Assembly (NCBI GenBank): GCA_050731755.1 | Contig: JBOHPP010000184.1 | Location: forward strand, 1-13,371 | From: JBOHPP01 sp050731755 | GTDB lineage: Bacteria; Methylomirabilota; Methylomirabilia; Rokubacteriales; CSP1-6 | Length of the DNA stretch: 13,371 nt | Direction of reading: 5' to 3' | In this document: positions 7,272 through 13,371 of the stretch, in pieces | How the letters are laid out: each line of letters begins with the position of its first letter | Numbering within the stretch: position 1 is the stretch's first letter | The notes under the pieces: generated by a model | The model's database searches: none | What the model was told of the DNA's origin: nothing | What the model saw: the letters and a program-made list of their open reading frames with translations, nothing else | Position numbers and translations under genes: made by a program

Positions 7272-8711
7272 ATGCGCACGGCAGACGCTTACCTGGCCAG
7301 CCTCAGAGACGGCCGCGCCGTGTACCTCGACGGCGAGCGCGTCGACGACGTGACGAAGCACCCCGGCTTCGCCGAGCCGATCCGGAGGATCGCCGAGACC
7401 TACGATCGGGCCCGGTCGCCCGCCGGGGCCGACGCCACCTTCGTCGATCCCGCCACCGCGCGCCGTCACAGCACCATGTGGCTGGTGCCGCGCTCGGCCG
7501 ACGATCTCGCCGCCCGGCGGCGCGCGCACCGGCTGTGGGCGGAGGCGTCCTACGGGCTCATGGGCCGCACGCCCGACCACGTCGCGTGCGTGCTCACCGC
7601 CTTCGCCGCCTGGCGGCAGCTCTTCGACCGCGGCGGCCGCCGGTTCGGGGACAACGTCGTCCGCTTCCATGCGCGGGCCCGCGACGACGATCTCTACGTG
7701 GCCTACGGCATCGTGCCGCCCCAGATCGACCGCTCGCAGCCGGCCCACCGGCAGCCCGAGCCCTTCCTCTTCCCCGGCGTGGTGGGAGAGCGGGACGGGG
7801 GGATCGTGGTGCGGGGGTGCCAGGGCATCACGACGTCGGCGGTGCTGGCCGACTGGTTGTTCATCTCCTACATCACGCCGCTTGTTCCGGGCGATGAGGA
7901 CTACGCCGTCTCGTTCGTGACGCCGGCGGCCTCCCCCGGCGTTCGGATCTACCCGCGCCGGCCGTTCGCCCAGTCCGCCACCAGCGTCTACGACTACCCC
8001 CTGTCCTCCCGCTTCGACGAGGTGGACGCCACCGTCGTCTTCGACGACGTGTTCGTGCCGTGGGAGCAGGTGTTCATCCACCGCGACGTGGCGCTGGTCA
8101 ACGCGCAGTTCCACGAGTCGCCGTCCCATACCCTGGCCAACTTCCAGTCGCTCGTGCGCTTCGCCGTGAAGCTCGAGTTCATGGCCGGCCTGGCTCTCAA
8201 GCTTGTCGAGGTCCACAGCGGAGAGAAGAGCGCGGCGGCCCAGGCCGCGCTGGGCGGCGACATCGCCGCGCTCTGTGCAACCTTCGATGCGCTGGTGCAA
8301 GCCGCCGAGCGCCATCCGCTGATCCTGGAGGGCGTGGCCCGTCCCCACCCGCAGTACGTTTACGCCGGCATGAGCCTGCAGCGGCGGCTCATCGTGGACA
8401 TGCTGCGGGCCCTGCGCGAGTTGGCCGGGGGCGCGTTTCAGCAGCTGCCGTCGTCGGAGGCCAGCTTCATCAGCGCCGAGACCCGCGGCGACATGGAGCG
8501 CTACTTCCGCTCCAGTGTGGCCAGCGCCCGGGAGCGCGTGAAGCTGCTCAAACTGGTGTGGGACTTCGTGGGCACGGAGTTCGGCGGGCGCCAGCTCCAG
8601 TACGAGATGTTCTACTCGGCGGCCCAGCCGGTCGTGAACACGCGCATGTTTCGCTCGTACGACTGGGCGGCGGCCACCGCCATGGTCGACCGCTGTCTGG
8701 GCGAGTACTGA
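7272..8711 (+). CDS. HpaB/PvcC-family FADH2-dependent monooxygenase (substrate unknown)
   Basis: Large (oxygenase) component of the 4-hydroxyphenylacetate 3-hydroxylase family. Such enzymes use FADH2 from a separate reductase to hydroxylate aromatic or heteroaromatic substrates. The 479 residues match family length. Family landmarks: YLDGERVDDVTKHPGF (18-33), ARRHSTMWLVPRS (63-75), EASYGLMGRTPDH (91-103), VPPQIDRSQP (148-157), FDDVFVPWEQVF (257-268) and the C-terminal GTEFGGRQLQYEMFYSAAQP (434-453). The residues I recall as substrate-binding in the Thermus enzyme (Arg100, Tyr104, His142) appear here as R99, H103 and Y145. The substrate is thus probably not plain 4-hydroxyphenylacetate. The [4Fe-4S] cysteine pattern of the related 4-hydroxybutyryl-CoA dehydratase is absent. 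No HpaC reductase gene is in the window. The next gene begins 7 nt after the stop, suggesting an operon. Confidence 0.88.
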   Translation: MRTADAYLASLRDGRAVYLDGERVDDVTKHPGFAEPIRRIAETYDRARSPAGADATFVDPATARRHSTMWLVPRSADDLAARRRAHRLWAEASYGLMGRTPDHVACVLTAFAAWRQLFDRGGRRFGDNVVRFHARARDDDLYVAYGIVPPQIDRSQPAHRQPEPFLFPGVVGERDGGIVVRGCQGITTSAVLADWLFISYITPLVPGDEDYAVSFVTPAASPGVRIYPRRPFAQSATSVYDYPLSSRFDEVDATVVFDDVFVPWEQVFIHRDVALVNAQFHESPSHTLANFQSLVRFAVKLEFMAGLALKLVEVHSGEKSAAAQAALGGDIAALCATFDALVQAAERHPLILEGVARPHPQYVYAGMSLQRRLIVDMLRALRELAGGAFQQLPSSEASFISAETRGDMERYFRSSVASARERVKLLKLVWDFVGTEFGGRQLQYEMFYSAAQPVVNTRMFRSYDWAAATAMVDRCLGEY

Positions 8712-8718
8712 CGGCGCC

Positions 8719-9906
8719 ATGGGTACTCTGGGCCTCATCAACGTCGGCACCCTCCTGACCGGCGTCCTCGCCGCGCCGCGGGCGGAGGCGGAGGCGATCC
8801 TCGTCGAGGACGGGCGGGTCGCCGCCCTGGGCGCGGTGAGTCGCACCGAGGCTGACAGGGCCGACGTGGTCGTGGACTGCCAGGGCACGACGGTCATTCC
8901 GGGGTTGATCGACTCTCACTGCCACGTTGTGCTCGGCGACTACACGCCGCGCCAGAAGACGGTGGACTTCCTCGACTCCTACGTCCACGGTGGCCTCACC
9001 AGCGTGGTCTCGGCCGGCGAGGGGGTGCACGCTCCCGGCCGGCCCCACGATCCGGCCGCCTCCAAGGCTCTGGCCATCGCCGCGGCCAAGTGCTTCTCGC
9101 ATTTTCGTCCCAACGGGATGAGAGTCCACGCCGGGTCGGTGGTCCTGGAGCCCGGCCTCTCCGACGAGGACTTCGCCGAGATGGCTCGGCACGGCGTGCG
9201 TCACGCCAAGTACGGGTTCGGCGGCTACGCCCACCCCCGAGACGGCGAGCCCGACGTCCGGCGGGCCCAGAAGCACGGCCTCTGTGTGATGTCCCACAGC
9301 GGCGGCACCTCCATTCCCGGCTCGAGCCCGATCACCCACGACGTGCTCCTCCACCTCCGCCCCGACGTCTGCGGCCACGTCAACGGCGGCACCACGTCGC
9401 TCGACGACGAGGGGCTGGCCACTATCGTGAGACAGAGCGACATGGCCCTGCAAATCGTGCAGGCCGGCAACCTCCGCTCCGCGCTCTATCTCCTGAGCCT
9501 GGCCCGCGAGGCCGGCGCGCTCGGCCGGGTCTGCCTGGCTAGCGACACGCCGACCGGCACCGGCGTGATGCCCATGGGCGTGATCAAGACGGTCTGCGAG
9601 ATGGCCTCGCTCGGCGATCTCGCGCCGGCCGAGGCCATCGCCCTGGCCACCGGCAACAACGCCCGCATCTTCCGCCTGGCGACGGGCATCATCGCTCCGG
9701 GTCAGCCCGCCGACCTCGTGGTCTGTGACGCGCCGGTGGCCTCGAAGGCTGGCGACGCGGTCGGGGCCATGGCCCGCGGCGACATCCCGGGGATCTCCTG
9801 CGTCGTCATCGAGGGGCAGGTGCGCGTGGGCCGCAGCCGGAACACGCCCCTGGCCAGACGGCTGGCGACGTTCAAAGGCATCGATCCGGCCCCCGGCGCC
9901 CACTGA
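8719..9906 (+). CDS. Enamidase-like metal-dependent amidohydrolase
   Basis: 395-residue member of the amidohydrolase superfamily with an intact binuclear metal set: H67-C-H69 in VIPGLIDSHCH, K164 (RHAKYGFGG) as the likely bridging lysine, H193 (MSHSGG), H220 (CGHVNGG) and catalytic D276 (LASDTPTG). The C-terminal GIIAPGQPADLVVCD is the usual returning beta-sandwich strand. The context VLGDYTPRQKTVDFLDSYVHGGLTSVVSAGEGVHAPGRP resembles enamidase of anaerobic nicotinate degradation, which opens 6-oxo-tetrahydronicotinate (from memory of the family). Other cyclic amide or imide hydrolases remain possible. Cytoplasmic; no signal peptide. It follows the HpaB-like gene by 7 nt with a weak ribosome site and is probably co-transcribed with it. 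Confidence 0.85.
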   Translation: MGTLGLINVGTLLTGVLAAPRAEAEAILVEDGRVAALGAVSRTEADRADVVVDCQGTTVIPGLIDSHCHVVLGDYTPRQKTVDFLDSYVHGGLTSVVSAGEGVHAPGRPHDPAASKALAIAAAKCFSHFRPNGMRVHAGSVVLEPGLSDEDFAEMARHGVRHAKYGFGGYAHPRDGEPDVRRAQKHGLCVMSHSGGTSIPGSSPITHDVLLHLRPDVCGHVNGGTTSLDDEGLATIVRQSDMALQIVQAGNLRSALYLLSLAREAGALGRVCLASDTPTGTGVMPMGVIKTVCEMASLGDLAPAEAIALATGNNARIFRLATGIIAPGQPADLVVCDAPVASKAGDAVGAMARGDIPGISCVVIEGQVRVGRSRNTPLARRLATFKGIDPAPGAH

Positions 9907-9929
9907 GGCGTGGGCCCGCGCGCGCGTCC

Positions 9930-9959
9930 TTGACAGCGCAGTCGGACGCTGACTAGAGT
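9930..9959 (+). promoter_or_regulatory. Candidate sigma70 promoter of the molybdenum hydroxylase gene
   Basis: A perfect TTGACA (9930-9935), an 18-nt spacer and TAGAGT (9954-9959, four of six consensus bases) lie in the 63-nt gap before the gene. The expected start (~9966) is about 4 nt before the ATG at 9970, implying a leaderless or near-leaderless mRNA. The upstream GTG at 9958 would fall inside the -10 element. Prediction by eye. Confidence 0.45.
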
Positions 9960-9969
9960 GCGACGCTCC

Positions 9970-12411
9970 ATGAGGACATCGGGGTGGATCGGCAAACCCG
10001 TCAAGCGTGTCGAGGATGGGCGCTTGCTCACCGGGCGCGGCAACTTTATCGATGACCATCCGCCGATCGCTCAGGTGCACCACGCAGCGATCGTCCGCTC
10101 GCCCCACGCGCACGCCCGAATTCTCGGCTACGACGTGTCCGCCGCGCTGCCGATGGAGGGCGTGGTCGGCGTCCTCACCGGTGCCGACGTGGCGAAGGCC
10201 ACGCGCCCCTTCGCGGTTGGCGTGACGGCGCCCGTGCACTACTACTGCACGGCCACGGACAAGGCGCGCTTCGTGGGCGAGCCGGTGGCCGTCGTGGTGG
10301 CCCGCGACCGCTATCTGGCCGAGGACGCCGCCGAACGCGTCGTCGTCCGGTACGAGCCGCTGCCGGCCGTCGTCGACCCCGAGCGGGCCCTGGACCCGGA
10401 CGCGCCGATCCTGCACGAGACGGTCGGCACCAACCTGGCCGGCCACCGCCGGCTCGTCTACGGGGACCCTGAGCGCGCCTTCGCCGAAGCCGACGTCGTC
10501 ATCCGCGAGCGCTTCAAGTTCCCCAAGTACGGGTCGACGCCCATCGAAACCTACGGGATCATCGCCCGCTGGGAACCCACCGACGGCGTGCTCACCGTCT
10601 GGTCGAACTTCATGGGGCCCTTCATCATGCACCCGCTGACGGCGCGGGTGCTCGGCCTGGCCGAGAACCGACTGCGCTTCATCGTGCCCTCCGACATCGG
10701 CGGCTCGTTCGGCATCAAGACCTCCATCTATCCTTACATCGCGCTGATCGGTCTGGCTGCCATGAAGACCGGCGTGCCGGTGAAGTGGATCGAGGACCGG
10801 GGCGAGCATTTGTTGGCCTCCTCTTCGGGCACCGACCGTATCGCCTATCGGGAGCTGGCTGCCGGCAAGGACGGCACCGTCCGAGGCATGCGCTTCCGGT
10901 GGCTCGACAACGTCGGCGGCTACATCAGGAGCCCGGAGCCGGGCTGCTCGTTCCGCCCCACCGGCAACTTCGTGGGGCCCTATCGCTTCCAGCACCTCGA
11001 GGTCGATGCCTCGGTGGTCATGACCAACAAGAGCCTCACCGGACCCAACCGCGGCTATGCCTGCGGCCATCTCTATTTCGAGACCGAGCGCATGATGGAC
11101 CTGTTGGCCGAGCGGCTAGACCTCGACCCGGCGGAGGTGCGGCGGCGCAACCTCCTCGGGCCCGCCGACATGCCGTACCGCACGCCGACGGGCGGCCTCT
11201 ACGACAGCGGCGACTACCCGGCGGCCTTCGACAAGGCCCTTGCGCTGGCCGGCTACGACGAGCTTCGCCGCCAGCAAGCGCGCGCCCGCGCCGAGGGACG
11301 GTGGTTCGGCATCGGGCTGGCGCTGGCCGTGGACCCCTCGGTCTCCAACATGGGCTACGTGGCCACGGCGCTCGATCCCCAGTTCCGGGCCAAGCCCGAG
11401 TACCTGCCGAAATCCGGCGCGGTGGACTCGGCCACGATCAAGATCGATCCGCTGGGCCGCGCCCTGGCCATCCTCGGCACGACGCCGCAGGGCCAGGGCC
11501 ACCAGACGATCGTGGCCCAGATCGTGGCCGACGAGCTGGGACTCGAGCCGCACGACGTCACCGTGGTGGACGAGATGGACACGTTCACCCGCGTGTGGTC
11601 CATCTCTTCGGGGACGTACTCGAGCCGCTTCGGCTCAGTGGGCACCAGCGCCGTCGCGCTGGCCGCCCGCAAGCTGAAGCGGAAGCTCTGCGAATACGCG
11701 GCCCATCTGATGGAGCTCCCCGTCGACCAGGTGGAGTTCAGCGCCGGTGCCGTCCACCGCACAGGCGGCAAGGGCGTCTCCTACTCCATCAAGGACCTGG
11801 CCGGGCGCGCCCATTGGCACACGACCTCCATGCCCGAGGGCATGGAGCCAGGGCTTCAGGCCACCGCGGTGTTCGGCTTCGCGGTCGCGGAGGCGGTCGA
11901 CGCGGAAGATCGCGTCAACTCCTCCAACACCTACGGCTTCATCGCCGAGGTGATGGCGGTGGAGGTCGATCCGCAGACGGCGGCCATCACGATCCTCAAA
12001 TACGTCACGGTCCACGACGCGGGCACCATCATCAACCCGATGATTGCCGAAGGGCAGATCTACGGGGGCGCCCTGCACGGCCTGGGGGGCGCGTTGTACG
12101 AGGAACTGCTCTACGACGACAGCGGCCAGCTCCTGACCGGCACGTTCATGGATTACCTGGTGCCCACCGCCAGCGAGGCGCCGGTGATCGAGATCGCCCA
12201 CGTCGTCTCACCGTCACCGCTCACGCCGCTCGGCTCCAAGGGCCTGGGCGAGTCGTCGTCCATGACGGTCCCGGCGGTGATCGCCAACGCGGTGAGCGAT
12301 GCCCTGGCCCCGCTGGGCATCCGGATCAACGAGCTGCCGATGACGCCGGACCGTCTGTGGCGGCTGATCCAGCAGGCTCAGACGGCGGGCCGGCCGTCGG
12401 TGACGCGATGA
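9970..12411 (+). CDS. Molybdenum hydroxylase large subunit (xanthine dehydrogenase / CoxL family)
   Basis: 813-residue molybdopterin-cytosine-dinucleotide-type catalytic subunit (COG1529). Order: an N-terminal a/b hammerhead domain (GWIGKPVKRVEDGRLLTGRG to about residue 130), then the two Mo-cofactor domains. Motifs: GGSFGIK (244-250), GPNRGYACGHLYFETER (359-375), the cofactor loop TPQGQGHQT (505-513), NTYGFIAEV and the catalytic Glu761 in GSKGLGE (755-761). The active-site loop is RGYACGH rather than AYRCSFR of true CO dehydrogenase, so it is not a form I CO dehydrogenase. It may hydroxylate an N-heterocycle or aldehyde. The [2Fe-2S] small and FAD medium subunit genes are not next to it. An in-frame GTG at 9958 is less likely than the ATG at 9970. 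It converges on the coiled-coil gene with 5 nt between stops. Confidence 0.9.
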   Translation: MRTSGWIGKPVKRVEDGRLLTGRGNFIDDHPPIAQVHHAAIVRSPHAHARILGYDVSAALPMEGVVGVLTGADVAKATRPFAVGVTAPVHYYCTATDKARFVGEPVAVVVARDRYLAEDAAERVVVRYEPLPAVVDPERALDPDAPILHETVGTNLAGHRRLVYGDPERAFAEADVVIRERFKFPKYGSTPIETYGIIARWEPTDGVLTVWSNFMGPFIMHPLTARVLGLAENRLRFIVPSDIGGSFGIKTSIYPYIALIGLAAMKTGVPVKWIEDRGEHLLASSSGTDRIAYRELAAGKDGTVRGMRFRWLDNVGGYIRSPEPGCSFRPTGNFVGPYRFQHLEVDASVVMTNKSLTGPNRGYACGHLYFETERMMDLLAERLDLDPAEVRRRNLLGPADMPYRTPTGGLYDSGDYPAAFDKALALAGYDELRRQQARARAEGRWFGIGLALAVDPSVSNMGYVATALDPQFRAKPEYLPKSGAVDSATIKIDPLGRALAILGTTPQGQGHQTIVAQIVADELGLEPHDVTVVDEMDTFTRVWSISSGTYSSRFGSVGTSAVALAARKLKRKLCEYAAHLMELPVDQVEFSAGAVHRTGGKGVSYSIKDLAGRAHWHTTSMPEGMEPGLQATAVFGFAVAEAVDAEDRVNSSNTYGFIAEVMAVEVDPQTAAITILKYVTVHDAGTIINPMIAEGQIYGGALHGLGGALYEELLYDDSGQLLTGTFMDYLVPTASEAPVIEIAHVVSPSPLTPLGSKGLGESSSMTVPAVIANAVSDALAPLGIRINELPMTPDRLWRLIQQAQTAGRPSVTR

Positions 12412-12416
12412 CCGGA

Positions 12417-12845
12417 CTACTGGCGCAGGCGGCCTTCCAGCGCTTCGATGCGGGCCTGGAGGAGCGACACTTGCCGTTTGAGGTCGGCCACGTTCCGCTC
12501 CACGATCTCGCGGCGGCCCCGCTCGTCGGCAAGCAAGCCCTCGACGCGCCGCAGCGCCTGCAGAATCGCGATGTACTCCTGCTCCCGCCGGTCGAGGCGA
12601 TGATACAGCTCATCGAAATGGCCGAAGACTTCGCGGAATCGATCATCGACGTGGCGTTGCAGCGTGTCGAAACGCTGGTCGATCTGGGTGAACCGCTGGT
12701 CGACCTGGACGAATCGCTCGTCGATCTGGTCGAATCGCTGATCGACCTGGGCGAATCTCTGATCGATCCGGTCCAACCGCTGCTCGACCTGAGTAAACTG
12801 GCCCTGGAGGAGCGCCACGAGCTGCTCGTACTCCGCGTTGGTCAT
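12417..12845 (-). CDS. Heptad-repeat coiled-coil protein, function unknown
   Basis: 142 residues starting at ATG 12845 (MTNAEYEQLVALLQGQFTQV). The open frame runs upstream to 12995, but that part is derived from the 83-bp repeats and is probably not translated. Six perfect heptads with an R-(L/F)-x-x-(V/I)-D-(Q/E) pattern occur, with R at 23, 30, 37, 44, 51 and 58. They form a long amphipathic coiled coil, followed by a linker and a second coiled coil (about 93-141). No signal peptide, membrane segment or catalytic motif. Similar small coiled-coil proteins of unknown role are common in GC-rich bacteria, so a structural or oligomerisation role is the most one can infer. It lies convergent to the molybdenum hydroxylase and next to repeats and a transposase remnant. 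Confidence 0.75.
   Translation of the reverse strand: MTNAEYEQLVALLQGQFTQVEQRLDRIDQRFAQVDQRFDQIDERFVQVDQRFTQIDQRFDTLQRHVDDRFREVFGHFDELYHRLDRREQEYIAILQALRRVEGLLADERGRREIVERNVADLKRQVSLLQARIEALEGRLRQ
12654..12779 (-). repeat. Six imperfect 21-bp in-frame repeats encoding coiled-coil heptads
   Basis: On the plus strand the unit is roughly 'tcgatctggtcgaatcgctga', recurring every 21 bp. It encodes residues 23-64 of the coiled-coil protein as R-F-x-Q-(V/I)-D-Q heptads. The high similarity at DNA level points to growth by slippage or unequal exchange, so copy number may vary between strains. Confidence 0.7.
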
Positions 12846-12934
12846 GCGTGCTCGTCTCTTACCCCAATCGGCAACTCGGTTCAAGCGTGTGGATTCCGAG
12901 ACAGCCGCTCGCTCCTGCGACCTGAATGTCGCCC

Positions 12935-13183
12935 CATGTTCGAGATGATCAATCGGTCTAGAGCAACGCAGCCCTACGCACCTCGGACAGGCCACCCACA
13001 GCTCGAGACCGGCACGCCATGTTCGAGATGATCAATCGGCCTAGCGGAACGCAACCATACGCATCTCGAACAGGCCACCCACGGCCCGAGGCCGGCACGC
13101 CATGTTCGAGATGATCAATCGGCCTAGCGGAACGCAGCCGTACGCACCTCGAACAGGCCACCCACGGCTCGAGCTGGCCTCGC
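12935..13183. repeat. Three tandem 83-bp repeats, each with an internal inverted repeat
   Basis: Units begin at 12935, 13018 and 13101 with CATGTTCGAGATGATCAATC and stay closely similar for 83 bp each; the third drifts in its last ~10 bases. Within unit 2, TGTTCGAGATG (13020-13030) and CATCTCGAACA (13062-13072) form a perfect 11-bp inverted repeat around 31 nt. Units 1 and 3 keep the left arm exactly and have two and one changes in the right arm. The unit length is not a multiple of three and short frames through it change phase, so it is not coding. Together with flanking sequence it fills the gene-free stretch 12846-13213, where I see nothing else. Confidence 0.85.
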
Positions 13184-13213
13184 GGCACTCGTTAGAAAGA
13201 AATGCTCCCTGAG

Positions 13214-13371
13214 TCAGGCCGCGCGCACCTCCACCGTAAGGCCGAGATCGTGAAGCCGTGCGATGAGGCGCTTGGCAAGCTTGGCCTTGTCGCGGCGGGC
13301 GAAGTAATCGCCGCCGAGGTCATGGTCGTCAACTTGGCGCCGCAGCACGTAGTAGGCGGCGGTGAGCATGG
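13214..13371 (-). CDS. C-terminal end of a transposase, probably IS110 family (partial)
   Basis: The minus strand is open from the right edge to a TGA at 13216-13214, giving 51 complete codons: MLTAAYYVLRRQVDDHD..., then LGGDYFARRDKAKLAKRLIA and RLHDLGLTVEVRAA. The pattern A-Y-x-(V/L)-L ... D-L-G-x-D-Y-F-x-R-R-D-x-x-(K/R)...R-L-x-x-L-G-x-x-V is what I recall from the C-termini of IS110-family (DEDD/Transposase_20) transposases. The Met at 13369 is most likely internal, with the catalytic parts lying beyond the window. Whether the element is complete cannot be judged. It lies about 30 bp from the 83-bp repeats. Confidence 0.6.
   Translation of the reverse strand, partial: MLTAAYYVLRRQVDDHDLGGDYFARRDKAKLAKRLIARLHDLGLTVEVRAA

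Noticed and set aside
7176..8897. 573-codon minus-strand open frame opposite the HpaB-like gene
   Set aside because: No domain pattern; the HpaB family match on the plus strand explains the region.
8548..11070. 840-codon minus-strand open frame opposite the amidohydrolase and molybdenum hydroxylase
   Set aside because: Arg/Gly/His/Asp-rich shadow typical of GC-rich coding DNA. The plus strand encodes two clear enzymes with intact motifs.
9970..12411. Identification as carbon monoxide dehydrogenase CoxL
   Set aside because: The AYRCSFR active-site loop of form I CO dehydrogenase is absent, and no coxS or coxM is adjacent.
10785..13031. 748-codon plus-strand open frame running through the hydroxylase into the coiled-coil gene
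   Set aside because: Low-complexity Arg/Gly/Pro translation, overlapping recognised genes on both strands; no motif.
12935..13183. CRISPR array at the tandem repeats
   Set aside because: Only three 83-bp units repeated throughout their length; there are no unique spacers between short repeats.

Overview
The window is very GC-rich and densely coding, with many GTG/TTG starts and 1-8 nt gene overlaps. Together with a HAAT-type (LivHMGF) amino-acid/aromatic-acid transporter, an HpaB-type flavin oxygenase, an enamidase-like amidohydrolase and a CoxL/XDH-type molybdenum hydroxylase, this suggests a free-living soil or sediment bacterium that scavenges and oxidises small organic acids or N-heterocycles. 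The gene mix resembles uncultivated soil lineages such as Rokubacteria, but I cannot fix the taxonomy from sequence alone.

Left part, minus strand (1-3566): livH, livM, livG and livF lie head to tail with overlapping or nearly overlapping ends. They are followed after 40 nt by a truncated gene with an N-terminal membrane anchor that leaves the window. 3631-4200, plus strand: a PF06475-type putative glycolipid-binding protein, with a sigma70-like promoter so close to the ATG that the mRNA may be leaderless. A strong GC hairpin (4201-4232) separates it from the convergent substrate-binding protein gene.

Centre, minus strand (7179 to 4264): a four-gene, translationally coupled operon. Two tandem paralogous small membrane proteins share an HxHAEGxGL motif. 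They are followed by a predicted exported helical protein whose mature N-terminus would be His-His, and then by the LivK-type binding protein. All three junctions are 4-nt overlaps (GTGA, GTGA, ATGA). I recognise no family for the first three proteins; this is the most novel-looking part of the window.

Right-centre, plus strand (7272-12411): HpaB-like oxygenase, enamidase-like amidohydrolase and molybdenum hydroxylase large subunit. They read as a catabolic cluster, plausibly for an N-heterocyclic or cyclic amide compound taken up by the neighbouring transporter (inference). The reductase partner of HpaB and the FeS and FAD subunits of the hydroxylase are not in the window.

Right edge: a convergent heptad-repeat coiled-coil gene (minus), three tandem 83-bp repeats each carrying an inverted repeat, and the C-terminal end of what looks like an IS110-family transposase (minus) running off the window.
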